Assembly (NCBI RefSeq): GCF_021440515.1
Contig: NZ_JAKCMV010000061.1
Span: 1-64,000, forward strand
Direction of reading: 5' to 3'
Source: Enterobacter asburiae
GTDB taxonomy: Bacteria; Pseudomonadota; Gammaproteobacteria; Enterobacterales; Enterobacteriaceae
DNA: 64,000 bases
How positions within the stretch are numbered: the stretch's first letter is position 1; each line of letters opens with the position of its first letter. The translations under genes and the position numbers were made by a program. Shown here in pieces: positions 1 through 9,354 of this stretch. The notes under the pieces were generated by a model that was not told the origin of the DNA, did not search any database, and saw only the letters and a list, made by a program, of their open reading frames with translations.

Positions 1-1168
1 ACGGCTCCCCCACCGAAATCGAGCCCAGCCCAAGCTGTTTATGCACCAGCGGCAGCAGCGTGCCGAGCAGTACCACCAGCATGGCGGTCATCAGCAGCAC
101 GTTATTGCCGAGCAGCAGCGATTCCCGCGACCACAGGGCGTTGTTCACCCGCGAGCGCAGGCGATAGCCGCGCAGGGCGAACAGCAGCAGCGATCCGCCG
201 ACGATCAGGGCGATAAACGCCATGATCGTCATTCCGCGCGCCGGATCGGAGGCAAAGGCGTGGACGGACACCAGCACCCCGGAGCGCACCAGGAACGTCC
301 CGAGCAGGCATAGCGAAAAGGCGGCGATAGAGAGCAGCAGCGTCCAGGCCTTAAAGCCGTCGCGCTTATCGCTGACGATCAGCGAATGCAGCAGCGCAGT
401 TCCCACCAGCCAGGGCATCAGCGAGGCGTTCTCGACCGGATCCCAGAACCACCAGCCTCCCCAGCCCAGCTCGTAATAGGCCCAGGCGGAGCCAAGCACG
501 ATGCCGAGCGTCAGGAAGATCCACGCCGCCAGCGCCCAGGGTCTGGCGCTGCGGGCGCTGGCGCGATCGAACTCGCCGCCCAGCAGCGCGGCAATCGCAA
601 AGGCAAAGGAAACGGAAAAGCCGACATAGCCCATATAGAGCAGCGGCGGATGCAGAATAAGCCCCGGATCCTGCAACATCGGGTTCAGGTCGCGCCCCTC
701 GAGCGGAAAATCGGGCAGCGTCCGGGCAAAGGGATTAGAGGTAAAAACGATGAACAGCAGCATCCCGAAGGTAATCAGCCCCATCACCGCCAGCACCCGC
801 GCCAGGGTTTTCATCGGCACCTGACCGCTCCCGCAGGCGACGGCAAAGGTCCAGCCGCCCATCAGCACCACCCACAGCAGCAGCGAGCCTTCATGCGCCC
901 CCCAGGCTGCCGCCAGCCGATACCACACGGGCAGCAACGTACTGGAGTTGGCCGCCACGTAGGCCACGGTGAAGTCATTGTCCGCCAGGCAGATCATCAG
1001 CAGGACAAAGGCGCCGCCGATGCTTAAAAAGAGCAGGCAGGCGAGCGGGCGCGCCAGGCTCATCATGCGCACGTCGCCCCGCGCCGCGCCCGCTAAAGGG
1101 AACACCGTCAGTAAAAGGGCGATGGCGATAGCCGCGCACAGCAGCGCATTTCCCGCTTCCGGCATCAT
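1..1168 (-). CDS. ccmF: Cytochrome c heme lyase subunit CcmF (partial, 3' end outside window)
   Basis: The visible 389 residues are the N-terminal part of a multi-spanning inner-membrane protein of the CcmF/NrfE family, which normally has about 650 residues; the rest lies beyond the window edge. The tryptophan-rich motif [13 protein letters not shown], the periplasmic heme-handling (WWD) signature, is intact. CcmF takes heme from holo-CcmE and ligates it to CXXCH motifs of apocytochromes c in the periplasm. The start (MMPE, as in E. coli CcmF) overlaps the ccmE stop in an ATGA arrangement, so the genes are translationally coupled. It is the last visible gene of the leftward ccmABCDEF series. 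Its place after ccmE favours CcmF over the paralogue NrfE. Confidence 0.93.
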   Translation of the reverse strand, partial: MMPEAGNALLCAAIAIALLLTVFPLAGAARGDVRMMSLARPLACLLFLSIGGAFVLLMICLADNDFTVAYVAANSSTLLPVWYRLAAAWGAHEGSLLLWVVLMGGWTFAVACGSGQVPMKTLARVLAVMGLITFGMLLFIVFTSNPFARTLPDFPLEGRDLNPMLQDPGLILHPPLLYMGYVGFSVSFAFAIAALLGGEFDRASARSARPWALAAWIFLTLGIVLGSAWAYYELGWGGWWFWDPVENASLMPWLVGTALLHSLIVSDKRDGFKAWTLLLSIAAFSLCLLGTFLVRSGVLVSVHAFASDPARGMTIMAFIALIVGGSLLLFALRGYRLRSRVNNALWSRESLLLGNNVLLMTAMLVVLLGTLLPLVHKQLGLGSISVGEP

Positions 1169-1626
1169 GGTCGGGCCGCCCGCTGATGGTTATCCTGCAT
1201 CGCTTTCGAGACTTCCGGCGGCGTGTAGTTTTCGTCATGCTTCGCGAGCACCTCTTTCGCCAGCACCACGTTGCCCGGCAACAGCTCGCCCTGCACCACG
1301 ACGCCCTGCTCCTCCCGGAACAGATCCGGCAGAATGCCGCTGTAGCGCACCGTGATTGCCGAACTTGCGTCGTAAATCTGGAAGCGGATATCCAGCGAAT
1401 CCCGCGCGCGCTCGACGCTGCCGGATTTCACCATGCCGCCGACCCGCAGGCGCTGGCCGATTTCCGGGCGCACGCCGGTTTCCCGCTTGCCGGTGTGGAT
1501 CTCCTCCGGGGTGTAAAAGAGATCGATATTGCTGCCGAGCGCGTACAGCACCAGCCCGGCGGTGAGGCTCAGGCCGCTGACGATAGCCACCGCGGCCCAC
1601 AGGCGATTTCGTCGACGCGTGTTCAT
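1165..1626 (-). CDS. ccmE: Heme chaperone CcmE
   Basis: 153 residues, with an N-terminal membrane anchor (about residues 9-30) and a periplasmic OB-fold domain. The heme-binding sequence VLAKHDENY is present: His130 is the covalent heme attachment residue and Tyr134 the axial ligand known from E. coli CcmE, at the same positions. It carries heme from CcmC to CcmF during cytochrome c maturation. I start at MNTRRR (1626), because that ATG overlaps the ccmD stop as ATGA; an in-frame upstream ATG would extend into ccmD. Confidence 0.95.
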   Translation of the reverse strand: MNTRRRNRLWAAVAIVSGLSLTAGLVLYALGSNIDLFYTPEEIHTGKRETGVRPEIGQRLRVGGMVKSGSVERARDSLDIRFQIYDASSAITVRYSGILPDLFREEQGVVVQGELLPGNVVLAKEVLAKHDENYTPPEVSKAMQDNHQRAARP

Positions 1627-1802
1627 CCTTTCTCCTTCGCCAGCGTGGCGTTCAGCGAGCGCAGCAGCGCCCGGTGCTGTTGATGGCTGTGCCACGCCAG
1701 CGCCGCCAGCGGGATCAGCGTCAGGCCGACCGACAGCCAGACGTACAGGGCGTAGCCGCCCATCGCGAAAAAGGCGTTTAAAGAGGAAAATGCGCTGGTC
1801 AT
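1623..1802 (-). CDS. ccmD: Heme exporter protein CcmD
   Basis: A 59-residue protein with one transmembrane helix (about residues 15-37, containing GGYALYVW) and a basic cytoplasmic tail, which is the CcmD pattern. CcmD is the small subunit of the CcmABCD complex and helps release holo-CcmE. It lies between ccmC and ccmE and overlaps both by four bases (ATGA), so the start MTSAFSS is preferred to an ATG 12 codons upstream. Confidence 0.9.
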   Translation of the reverse strand: MTSAFSSLNAFFAMGGYALYVWLSVGLTLIPLAALAWHSHQQHRALLRSLNATLAKEKG

Positions 1803-2536
1803 GGGCGGCCTCGCAGAGTGAAAAGTTCGGATACCCACGGACGACGGCGTTCGAGGGATAAAATTAAGTTGCGCAGGCGCATGAAGGTCAGGGTGGCGCA
1901 GGCCAGCAAAAAGCCCAGAATGGCAATACGCAGCGGGGCGCGCATTTCAGGCGCGACGCTTTGCTGCATCCGGGTCGAGCCCTGGTGCAGCGTGTTCCAC
2001 CACTCCACCGAGTAGTGGATAATCGGCAGGTTCACCACGCCAATCAGCACCAGAATCCCCATCGCCTGCCCGGCCTGTTTACGGTCGTCAATCGCTGACC
2101 ACAGGGCCATCGCCCCCATGTAGAGAAACAGCAGCACCAGCTCAGAGGTCAGGCGCGCGTCCCAGACCCACCAGGTCCCCCACATCGGTTTTCCCCACGC
2201 CGATCCGGTCGCCAGCGCGATAAAGGTGCAGACCGCGCCCACCGGGGCCATCGCGGCGATGGCCAGATTCGCCATTCTCATCTGCCAGACCAGGCCGACA
2301 AAGGCCGCCCCCGCCATCGCGGCATAGAGGCCCATTGAGCACATCGCCGCCGGGACATGCATGTAGATGATGCGATACCCGTCGCCCTGCTGATAATCCG
2401 CCGGGGCAAACGCCAGCCCCCAGACGAGGCCAGCGCCCAGCAGCGCCACGCTTGCCAGCCCACACGCGGGAATGCACAGGCTACAGAGCCGATAAAGCCT
2501 CGACGGCACGGCGAGTTGATGAAGTCGTTTCCACAT
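1799..2536 (-). CDS. ccmC: Heme transport protein CcmC
   Basis: 245 residues, the same length as E. coli CcmC, with six predicted membrane segments. The periplasmic tryptophan-rich motif [10 protein letters not shown] sits at residues 119-128, and the heme-ligating histidines His60 and His184 of the E. coli protein occur at identical positions. CcmC presents heme to CcmE and drives its covalent attachment. The start MWKRLHQ (2536) was chosen for length and homology; longer readings run back into ccmB. Confidence 0.95.
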   Translation of the reverse strand: MWKRLHQLAVPSRLYRLCSLCIPACGLASVALLGAGLVWGLAFAPADYQQGDGYRIIYMHVPAAMCSMGLYAAMAGAAFVGLVWQMRMANLAIAAMAPVGAVCTFIALATGSAWGKPMWGTWWVWDARLTSELVLLFLYMGAMALWSAIDDRKQAGQAMGILVLIGVVNLPIIHYSVEWWNTLHQGSTRMQQSVAPEMRAPLRIAILGFLLACATLTFMRLRNLILSLERRRPWVSELFTLRGRP

Positions 2537-2559
2537 AAAGATCCCTCTTATGACGCGGT

Positions 2560-3219
2560 TTAGTGAAGGCCGATGCGCAGCGCGGCGGCGGTAGCAAAGG
2601 GGCTGAGCGTCGCGCTGGCGGCAAACAGCGCCCCCAGAACGGCAAAATAGCCCTGCACGGGCAGGTGGCCTGCGGCGGCCTCCATCGCCGCCGTCGCGAA
2701 AATCAGCAGCGGAATGGTTAACGGCAGCACCAGCAGGCTCAGCAGTACGCCGCCCCGCTTTACGCCCACCGTCAGCGCCACGCCCGGCGCGCCGAGCAGG
2801 CTCAGCGTCAAAGTCCCGGGCAGCAAGGTTCCGGCCATCACCCACCCGGTGTGGCTGTCCATCCCCATCAGCAGCGCGGCGAGCGGCGAAAAGAGCAGCA
2901 GCGGCAGGCCGGTCATCAGCCAGTGGGCGATGATTTTCGCCAGCGCCACCAGCGGCAGCGGCACGGGCAGCAGCAGCAGTTGCTCGAGGCTGCCGTCCTG
3001 ATAGTCATCGCGAAACAGCCGCTCCAGCGCCAGCAGCGACGAGAGCAGCGCCGCCACCCAAATCACGCCGGGAGCGATGCGCGCCAGCACCTGCGGCTCG
3101 GGGCCGATGCCGAGCGGGAAAAGCGTAATCACAATCAAGAAGAAGCCGAGCGGGTTGAGCAGATCGGCCGGATGACGCCACCCTGCCCGCAGCTCCGTCG
3201 CAATAATGTTCAGCAGCAT
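2560..3219 (-). CDS. ccmB: Heme exporter permease CcmB
   Basis: 219 residues (E. coli 220), strongly hydrophobic with about six transmembrane helices; it opens [24 protein letters not shown] and ends at a TGA 23 bases before ccmC. It is the membrane subunit of the CcmAB ABC transporter, whose ATP hydrolysis releases holo-CcmE from CcmC/CcmD. Its start overlaps the end of ccmA by 10 bases, indicating one transcript. Confidence 0.94.
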   Translation of the reverse strand: MLLNIIATELRAGWRHPADLLNPLGFFLIVITLFPLGIGPEPQVLARIAPGVIWVAALLSSLLALERLFRDDYQDGSLEQLLLLPVPLPLVALAKIIAHWLMTGLPLLLFSPLAALLMGMDSHTGWVMAGTLLPGTLTLSLLGAPGVALTVGVKRGGVLLSLLVLPLTIPLLIFATAAMEAAAGHLPVQGYFAVLGALFAASATLSPFATAAALRIGLH

Positions 3220-3821
3220 GATGCCCCCGCCGTGAGATCGATTTGCTGCAACCTGGCCACCGCTAGCGGCTGGTGGCTGGTCACAATCACCGCGCCCCCC
3301 TGTTGCGTGTGCGCCTCAAGATGTCGGGTGAGGGTTTCAACGCCCGCGGCATCAATCGCGGTAAAAGGTTCGTCGAGGATCCACAGCGGCGCGTGGCTCA
3401 GCCACAGGCGCGCCAGCGCCACCCGTCGCTGCTGTCCGGCAGAAAGGCGGGTAACGAGCGTGTCCGCCATCCCCTCCAGCCCGACGCAGCGCAACGCCTC
3501 ATCCAGCGCCTCGCGGGGGGCGCGGTGATAAAAAGCTACGTTTTCTCTCACCGTCAGGCGGGACTTCACCCCCGGCCGATGGCCTGTCCACACCAGCTGC
3601 TGGTGAAACTGCTCGCGCACGCGCGCCAGCGGCTCGCCGCGCCATCTCACCTCGCCGCTTTCCGGCATCGCCAGCCCGGCGAGAATGCGCAGCAGCGTGG
3701 TTTTACCCGCGCCATTCTCCCCGGTGATATGCACCAGCGAGCCTGCCGACACGGTAAAGCTCAGATCGGAAAAGAGCGTTCGCTCGTGGCGTTCGCAGCA
3801 AAGGTTCAGGGCTTCAAGCAT
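3210..3821 (-). CDS. ccmA: Cytochrome c biogenesis ATP-binding protein CcmA
   Basis: 203-residue ABC ATPase. Walker A GENGAGKT is at residues 34-41, the signature LSAGQ at 126-130 and Walker B LWILDEP at 146-152. It powers the CcmABCD complex that frees holo-CcmE. It is the first ccm gene and begins 42 bases after the stop of the cytochrome c peroxidase gene in the same direction. In E. coli the ccm genes instead follow nap, so the location is unusual. Confidence 0.95.
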   Translation of the reverse strand: MLEALNLCCERHERTLFSDLSFTVSAGSLVHITGENGAGKTTLLRILAGLAMPESGEVRWRGEPLARVREQFHQQLVWTGHRPGVKSRLTVRENVAFYHRAPREALDEALRCVGLEGMADTLVTRLSAGQQRRVALARLWLSHAPLWILDEPFTAIDAAGVETLTRHLEAHTQQGGAVIVTSHQPLAVARLQQIDLTAGASCC

Positions 3822-3863
3822 GAGGCGTCCCGGTCACTGGCCGCCCTGCGACGGCCATCTCCA

Positions 3864-5252
3864 TTAAGGCTGGTAAGGGGTGTACACCCCGGTCAGGCTG
3901 TCGAGGAAGGCGACGATATCGTCCACATCGCCCTGCGGCAGGCTGGTGCCAACCTGGTGGCGCAGCATCAGCTTGACCGCCTCGTCGAGGGTCGGAACGT
4001 CACCGCGGTGGAAGTACGGCGCGGTCAGCGCCACGTTGCGCAGGCCCGGTACTTTCTGGCGCAGACGGTCGCGCACTTCGCTGGTTACGTTCATACGCCC
4101 GATATCGGCGTCGGTGATTTCGCCAAAGTCATAGGCCTTTTTCAGCCCCAGCGGCTCAAAGGAGCGCCCGCCGAGGATCACACCGCCGTGGCAGGTGGCG
4201 CATTTGTTCTCTTTGAACAGCGCATAGCCGTGCTTTTGCTGCGTGGTCAGGGCGTTTTCATCGCCGCGCAGCCACTTATCAAACGGCGCATCGGGGGTGA
4301 TCAGCGTCTTCTCATATTCGGCAATCGCATCGGTGATGCTCTCCCCGCTGAAGCCGTCCGGGTAGACGGACACGAAGGCCTGCGTGATTGCCGGATCGGC
4401 CTCCAGCTTCGCGACGATGTCATCCCAGGATTTAGAAGCCATTTCGATAGGGTTCAGCGGCGGGCCGCCGGCCTGTTTTTGCAGATCGGCGGCGCGACCG
4501 TCCCAGAACTGCTCGCTGTTAAAGGTGGCGTTAAACACGGTTGGCGCATTGATTGGCCCTACCGCGCCGTTCACGCCGAGGGAGGTCTGGCGACCGTCGA
4601 CGCCGCCCGCGTTGAGCGCGTGACAGCTTGCGCAGGAGAGCGTACTGTCGCCCGACAGGCGGGTGTCGTGATACAGGCGGAAGCCAAGCGCGACCTTCTG
4701 CTCGTCCACCGGGAGGCTTTTCGGGATGGGCTGTACAGGTTCGTTGCGTTTATCTGCCGCCATGTCGCCGCTGGCGTAATGGCTTTCGCGCTGGGTTTTG
4801 ATCCAGTTGAGGATCGTCGCCTGCTCGGTTTCATCAATCTTGCCCGCCCAGTGCAGCGCCACGTAGCGGGTTGGCGGCATCGTCTTATGCTGCATCACCC
4901 ACTCAATTTTATTCAGATCGCTTTGTGAAACGGGTTTGTCGTCAATTAGCGCCTTACGCACCGGATCCAGGTTAAAAGACTGGTAGCCCAGACGGGTGTC
5001 GTACTCCATTAATTGTTTAGCAATGGGGAAAGAGGCATAGAAAGGCAGAGCGGCAGACGGGGTATGACAATAGTCGCAGCCCTTTTCACGAAAGAAGCTT
5101 AATACCTTGTTGTTTTCACTGACGGCGGAAAGTTGAACGTCGTTTTCCTGTATACGCCCTTTATCGTGATACCAGACGTAACCAGATAACCCTAAATAAC
5201 AGACGGCTGCGCCCGCTGCGCAAAAGGCCGATATGCGGAGCCATTTCTTCAT
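3864..5252 (-). CDS. ccp: Triheme cytochrome c peroxidase (YhjA/Ccp)
   Basis: 462 residues from the start MKKWLRI. A membrane anchor lies near residues 5-27, followed by three c-type heme motifs: CDYCH (59-63), CASCH (207-211) and CATCH (351-355). This is the E. coli YhjA arrangement, a quinol-linked inner-membrane peroxidase that reduces periplasmic hydrogen peroxide when oxygen is scarce. An ATG nine codons upstream is possible but not shared with E. coli. A perfect FNR site lies 87 bases upstream. ccmA begins 42 bases downstream, so enzyme and heme-attachment machinery are probably co-transcribed. Confidence 0.93.
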   Translation of the reverse strand: MKKWLRISAFCAAGAAVCYLGLSGYVWYHDKGRIQENDVQLSAVSENNKVLSFFREKGCDYCHTPSAALPFYASFPIAKQLMEYDTRLGYQSFNLDPVRKALIDDKPVSQSDLNKIEWVMQHKTMPPTRYVALHWAGKIDETEQATILNWIKTQRESHYASGDMAADKRNEPVQPIPKSLPVDEQKVALGFRLYHDTRLSGDSTLSCASCHALNAGGVDGRQTSLGVNGAVGPINAPTVFNATFNSEQFWDGRAADLQKQAGGPPLNPIEMASKSWDDIVAKLEADPAITQAFVSVYPDGFSGESITDAIAEYEKTLITPDAPFDKWLRGDENALTTQQKHGYALFKENKCATCHGGVILGGRSFEPLGLKKAYDFGEITDADIGRMNVTSEVRDRLRQKVPGLRNVALTAPYFHRGDVPTLDEAVKLMLRHQVGTSLPQGDVDDIVAFLDSLTGVYTPYQP

Positions 5253-5339
5253 TTTTTTATCCTTAAAAAAACGGAACACCCAGAAGAGAAAGTGAATTAT
5301 TTTTGCGCGTTAATCATAAAGGGGTAAGGGTTGGGCTTG

Positions 5340-5353
5340 TTGATAGCAATCAA
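5340..5353 (-). promoter_or_regulatory. FNR box upstream of ccp-ccm
   Basis: TTGATAGCAATCAA is a perfect match to the FNR consensus TTGAT-N4-ATCAA. It lies 87 bases before the ccp start. E. coli yhjA is known to be FNR-activated, so anaerobic control of ccp, and perhaps of the ccm genes behind it, is likely. The rest of 5254-5512 is AT-rich with no gene. Confidence 0.85.
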
Positions 5354-5477
5354 TAATACCTATTGGGCAGAGCTATCGTTTAAATAGGGATAAGCTATTG
5401 AGTGGCCTTACTAATTTGCGGAGGAAATATAAATGCGAGATTTATTAAAATAACGGATTGATAGAAATCTAAGAATA

Positions 5478-5506
5478 TTCCCCTATTTCCAGCGGAAAAA
5501 GGGGAA
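5478..5506. terminator. Hairpin after mmuM, possible terminator
   Basis: TTCCCC (5478-5483) pairs with GGGGAA (5501-5506), with an inner TTTCC/GGAAA pairing. It sits immediately after the mmuM stop. The U-tract is weak on both strands, so termination is only suggested. Confidence 0.4.
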
Positions 5507-5512
5507 CACATT

Positions 5513-6445
5513 TTAGCGCTGAGAAACCAGCCCGGCGATATCTTTTGGCGTGGTTCGACAGCATCCGCCAATTAATTTCGCCCCTGCGGCTAACCACTCG
5601 GGTAAATAGCCGGCCAGCGTTGCGCAGGCTTCACCGTGGTGATGCCAGGTTTTGGTCACCGCATCATAATGCTCACCGGAGTTAGGATAAACCACCAGCG
5701 GCAGGGACGTCAGGCTATGCAAATGGTCAAGCGCCGCCGTGGTGTTTTCCAGCGCGATGCAGTTAATGCCGAGCGCCACGATTTGCGGATAATTCGCCAG
5801 CACGCTCACCACTTCACGCAGCGGCGTGCCGTCGCTCAGGTGCTCGCTGTCGCGCAGGGTAAAGGAGAACCACGCCCGGGCGCGGGGGTACTCTGCAATC
5901 AGCGCGGCGAGGGTTTTGATTTCCGCAAACGAGGGCAGCGTTTCGCAGGCCAGCAGGTCGGTGCCAGCGTCCAGCAGCGCCTCAACGCGCGGACGGTGGA
6001 AGGCGGTGAACTCGTCTGCGCTTCGCACGTAGTCGCCGCGATACTCAGAGCCATCGGCCAGGTAGGCGCCGTACGGCCCCACAGATCCCGCCACCAGCAG
6101 CGTTCCCGCCCGGGCGTTTTCCGCCAGATAGGCCTCGCGGGCCTTACGCGCCAGCTCCACGCTTTTGCCAATCAGCGCGCGGGACTGCGCGTCATCAAGA
6201 CCCCGTGCGGCAAAGCCCGCCGGCGTGGCCTGATAGCTGGCGGTGATCGCCACCTGCGCTCCCGCGCGGAAATAGTCGAGATGCACTTCGCGGATAAGCT
6301 CGGGGTTTTCGACCAGCACTTTGGCCGACCACAGGCTATCGGCCAGGTTACAGCCACGCGCTTCCAGCTCCGTTGCCATTGCGCCGTCGAGTACCACAAA
6401 CGGCTGTTTTTCAAGGATGGCGCTCAGAGGATTATTCTGCGACAT
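5513..6445 (-). CDS. mmuM: Homocysteine S-methyltransferase MmuM
   Basis: 310 residues. Zinc-ligand cysteines are at 229 (GINC) and 295/296 (GGCCRT), exactly as in E. coli MmuM, and the N-terminal DGAMATELE motif of the Pfam S-methyl_trans fold is present. It transfers a methyl group from S-methylmethionine (or S-adenosylmethionine) to homocysteine to give methionine in the cytoplasm. Its start overlaps the end of mmuP by 14 bases, so the two are one operon; MetJ boxes upstream of mmuP should control both. Confidence 0.97.
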   Translation of the reverse strand: MSQNNPLSAILEKQPFVVLDGAMATELEARGCNLADSLWSAKVLVENPELIREVHLDYFRAGAQVAITASYQATPAGFAARGLDDAQSRALIGKSVELARKAREAYLAENARAGTLLVAGSVGPYGAYLADGSEYRGDYVRSADEFTAFHRPRVEALLDAGTDLLACETLPSFAEIKTLAALIAEYPRARAWFSFTLRDSEHLSDGTPLREVVSVLANYPQIVALGINCIALENTTAALDHLHSLTSLPLVVYPNSGEHYDAVTKTWHHHGEACATLAGYLPEWLAAGAKLIGGCCRTTPKDIAGLVSQR

Positions 6446-7832
6446 GTTCAGGCTCCTGCGTTGTCAGGTTTCGGGTCAGGTAGTACGCACCATAACACAG
6501 GGCGACAAACGGCAGCCCGCAGTAAAGGGCAATTCTCTGGCTCGGATCAAACGCCAGGCCGACGCAGGCCACCACGCACAGCACAAAGCCCAGCACGGGC
6601 ACCAGCGGATACCAGGGCGCGCGATACTGCAACGCCTCAAGCGGCTGGCCCGATTGCAGATGGCGACGGCGGAAGACAAAGTGCGAGGCGCAGATGCTGA
6701 TCCACACCGCCACCACCGCAAATCCGGAGATAGCCGACAGCGCGACAAACACCGTGTCCGGCGCCACTACGCTTGAAAACAGCGCCAGCACGCCGCCGAG
6801 CATCGACACGGAGAGCGCCGTCAGCGGCACGCCGTTTTTATTGACGCGGGCAAAGCAGCGCGGCAGCGTTTTCTCGTTCGAGAGCGACCACAGCATACGG
6901 CCCGAGGCGTAGAGCCCGGAGTTCGCCGCCGAGAGGATCGCCGTCAAAATCACGAAGTTGAAGATATCGGCGGCATAGGGAATGCCGACTTTCTCAAACA
7001 CCAGCACGAACGGGCTTATTTCGACGCCTGCCTGCTGCATTGGGATCAGCGCCGCCAGCACAAACACGGTGCCGATGAAGAAGATAATCAGACGCGCGAT
7101 GGTCGTGCGGATCGCCACCGGAATGACCTTGTGCGGGTTTTGCGTTTCACCCGCCGCGATACCGATCAGCTCCGTCCCGGAGAAGGCAAAGTTGACCGCC
7201 ACCATGGTCATCAGGATCGGCAGCCCGCCGTGCGGGAACCAGCCTTCGGCGGTGATGTTGCTCAGACCCGGTGCGGGAGAGCCGTCCTGCATCGGGATAA
7301 AGCCGAAGATCGCCGCGCCGCCGAGAATGATAAAGGCGATGATGGTGATGACTTTCACCAGCGAGAACCAGAACTCCCCCTCGGCGAAGAAACGGGTGGA
7401 GATGACGTTGAGGCCGAATATCACCGCGCAGAACACAACGCACCACGCCCAGACGGGCACCTGCGGAAACCAGTACTGCATACAGAATCCCGCGGCGGTA
7501 AAGCTCGATCCGAGCGCCACCGTCCAGGTGAGCCAGTAGAGCCACGCGACGGTATAGCCGGTCGCCGGGCCAAGATAGCGGGCGGCGTAGACGTGAAACG
7601 CGCCGGTTTCCGGCATCGCCACGGAGAGTTCGCCCAGACACTGCATCACCAGCCAGACGACCAGCGCGCCAATCAGGTACGCCAGCAGCGTGCCCGCCGC
7701 CCCGGTGTTGGAGATGATGTATCCGGTGTTGAAGAATAACCCTGTGCCAATCACGCCACCCAGCGAAAGCATAATCAGGTGGCGCGTTTTCATGGTGCGC
7801 TTAAGCTGCCCGTTTTCTTGTTGTGTTTGCAT
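6432..7832 (-). CDS. mmuP: S-methylmethionine permease MmuP
   Basis: 466 residues with about 12 membrane helices, of the amino acid-polyamine-organocation family and very close to E. coli MmuP throughout (for example [16 protein letters not shown]). It imports plant-derived S-methylmethionine for MmuM. I start at MQTQQEN (7832), which has AAGG just upstream; an ATG eight codons earlier would lie within the MetJ operator. Genes downstream and spacing indicate an mmuPM operon. Confidence 0.97.
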   Translation of the reverse strand: MQTQQENGQLKRTMKTRHLIMLSLGGVIGTGLFFNTGYIISNTGAAGTLLAYLIGALVVWLVMQCLGELSVAMPETGAFHVYAARYLGPATGYTVAWLYWLTWTVALGSSFTAAGFCMQYWFPQVPVWAWCVVFCAVIFGLNVISTRFFAEGEFWFSLVKVITIIAFIILGGAAIFGFIPMQDGSPAPGLSNITAEGWFPHGGLPILMTMVAVNFAFSGTELIGIAAGETQNPHKVIPVAIRTTIARLIIFFIGTVFVLAALIPMQQAGVEISPFVLVFEKVGIPYAADIFNFVILTAILSAANSGLYASGRMLWSLSNEKTLPRCFARVNKNGVPLTALSVSMLGGVLALFSSVVAPDTVFVALSAISGFAVVAVWISICASHFVFRRRHLQSGQPLEALQYRAPWYPLVPVLGFVLCVVACVGLAFDPSQRIALYCGLPFVALCYGAYYLTRNLTTQEPEHVAE

Positions 7833-7841
7833 ATTACCTTC

Positions 7842-7865
7842 TAAACGTATGGACATCTAAACATC
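7842..7865. promoter_or_regulatory. MetJ operator: three tandem met boxes
   Basis: Three adjacent 8-bp units, TAAACGTA, TGGACATC and TAAACATC, resemble the met box consensus AGACGTCT and are in perfect 8-bp phase, directly ahead of mmuP. MetJ with S-adenosylmethionine is known to repress mmuPM in E. coli. Confidence 0.7.
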
Positions 7866-7934
7866 CAAAGAGGGTCTGTTATACCGTGAATGTTAACAAA
7901 AAGCCAGACGACCAGCCGGAGTCGCCTTCAGTTG

Positions 7935-8082
7935 CCCAGCGGCGCTTCGCTTGCAGGGCCTACAATTATACGTAGGCCGGGTAAGGCGAAGCCGCCACCC
8001 GGCAAGCACACCGCACAATACAGGAAATCAGTCCGTAGGCCGGGTAAGGCGCAGCCGCCACCCGGCAATGCAAACCGCACAA
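7935..8082. repeat. REP cluster (BIME-like) between mmuP and the AI-2E transporter gene
   Basis: Three REP-like units lie in the 312-base gap. Units at 7971-8003 and 8034-8066 are near-identical direct copies beginning CGTAGGCCGGGTAAGGCG and ending CCACCCGGC, each followed by a similar ACCGCACAATA tail. A third (7935-7964) is inverted relative to them. They form stem-loops in either transcript. Beyond these and the met boxes the gap holds nothing recognisable. Confidence 0.85.
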
Positions 8083-8144
8083 TATTGGTAAATCCGTAAA
8101 TCAGTTCTATAGTCGACACTGCTTATTCGATATCAGGACTCACT

Positions 8145-9254
8145 ATGCGCTTTAACGGACTGACCAAAGGTTTCTTCATATTCATTCTCGCCCTTGTGAC
8201 CTGGGCCTTCTTTGATGTGCTGTCGCCCTACTTCTCCGCAATTCTGTGGGCCGCGATCCTGACCATCATTTTCAACCCGGTGAAAAACAGGCTGCGAACG
8301 GCGCTGGGCGAGCGCAACGGGCTGGCCTCGTTCCTGACCCTGTGCATCATCTGCCTGATCGTCTTTATCCCGTTGATGGTGATCCTCTCCTCGCTCGCCA
8401 TCGAGCTGAACGTGGTCTACACCAAGCTTCAGCAGAACAACACCCAGTTCCCGGAGGTAGTGGCGGGTATCTTTAACCGTCTGCCTGACTGGGCGAGCGG
8501 TTTCCTGGCCGATCACAACCTCAATAACGCCGAGCAGATCCAGAAAAAACTCTCCGACGTGGCGTTAAAGGGCGGGCAGTATCTGGCGGGCAGCGCGTTC
8601 CTGATTGGTAAAGGCACCTTCGGCTTTGCGATCAGCTTCGGCATCATGCTCTATCTGCTGTTCTTCCTGCTGAAAGACGGACCGTATCTGGTGCGTCAGA
8701 TCCTCGACTCTCTGCCGCTGTCGGATTTTGCCAAACAGCACCTGTTCGCCAAATTCGTCGGCGTGTCCCGCGCCACGGTGAAAGGCACGGCGGTGGTTGC
8801 GGTGGTACAGGGTACGCTCGGCGGGATTGCCTTTGCGATTGTCGGCATCGACGGCAGCATTCTCTGGGGCGCGCTGATGGCGTTCCTCTCGCTGGTGCCT
8901 GCGGTTGGCTCGGCCATTGTCTGGGTTCCGGCGGCAATCTACCTGTTTGCCACGCACCAGATCTGGCAGGGGCTGTTTATCGTCGGCTTCTTCGTAATCA
9001 TCGTCGGGCTGGTGGACAATATCCTGCGCCCGCTGCTGGTGGGCAAAGACACCAAAATGCCGGATTACCTCATTCTTATCTCCACCCTTGGCGGGATGGA
9101 GCTTTACGGCATTAACGGCTTTGTTATCGGCCCGTTGATTGCGGCGCTGTTTATCGCCTGCTGGAATCTCTTCTCCGGGCGCGACCACGAAGGCAACGCC
9201 GAGGAGCTGGACGCGGAGTTCATCGAGGAAGGACGAAACCCGCCGGATCTGTAG
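8145..9254 (+). CDS. AI-2E family transporter (UPF0118)
   Basis: 369 residues with about eight membrane helices. The C-terminal half carries the family pattern, with GIDGSILWGALMAFLSLVP and then DNILRPLLVGKDTKMP, typical of AI-2E/DUF20 transporters. Family members export autoinducer-2 or exchange Na+ or Li+ for protons; the substrate here cannot be read from sequence. It is not the orthologue of E. coli YdiK, from which it differs along its length. A strong terminator follows, so it is probably monocistronic. The acidic C-terminal tail (EELDAEFIEEG) is cytoplasmic. Confidence 0.85.
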   Translation: MRFNGLTKGFFIFILALVTWAFFDVLSPYFSAILWAAILTIIFNPVKNRLRTALGERNGLASFLTLCIICLIVFIPLMVILSSLAIELNVVYTKLQQNNTQFPEVVAGIFNRLPDWASGFLADHNLNNAEQIQKKLSDVALKGGQYLAGSAFLIGKGTFGFAISFGIMLYLLFFLLKDGPYLVRQILDSLPLSDFAKQHLFAKFVGVSRATVKGTAVVAVVQGTLGGIAFAIVGIDGSILWGALMAFLSLVPAVGSAIVWVPAAIYLFATHQIWQGLFIVGFFVIIVGLVDNILRPLLVGKDTKMPDYLILISTLGGMELYGINGFVIGPLIAALFIACWNLFSGRDHEGNAEELDAEFIEEGRNPPDL

Positions 9255-9260
9255 TCAATC

Positions 9261-9285
9261 AGGCGGCTCTGGCCGCCTTTTTTTT
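9261..9285 (+). terminator. Rho-independent terminator after the AI-2E transporter gene
   Basis: AGGCGGC (9261-9267), loop TCTG and GCCGCCT (9272-9278), followed by a run of T. Confidence 0.9.
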
Positions 9286-9354
9286 CGCGATAAATCAGAC
9301 GTTTTCTATAATTCAAAGTATCTCTCCCATTCTGCCGTAGAAGGATCCCAACAG

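Noticed and set aside
41..1027. Long plus-strand frames over the ccm genes
   Set aside because: Out-of-frame shadows of GC-rich membrane protein genes; ccmF reads through on the other strand.
3273..4928. 551-codon plus-strand frame
   Set aside because: Antisense to ccmA and the triheme peroxidase, both with intact motifs; no homology and unrealistic composition.
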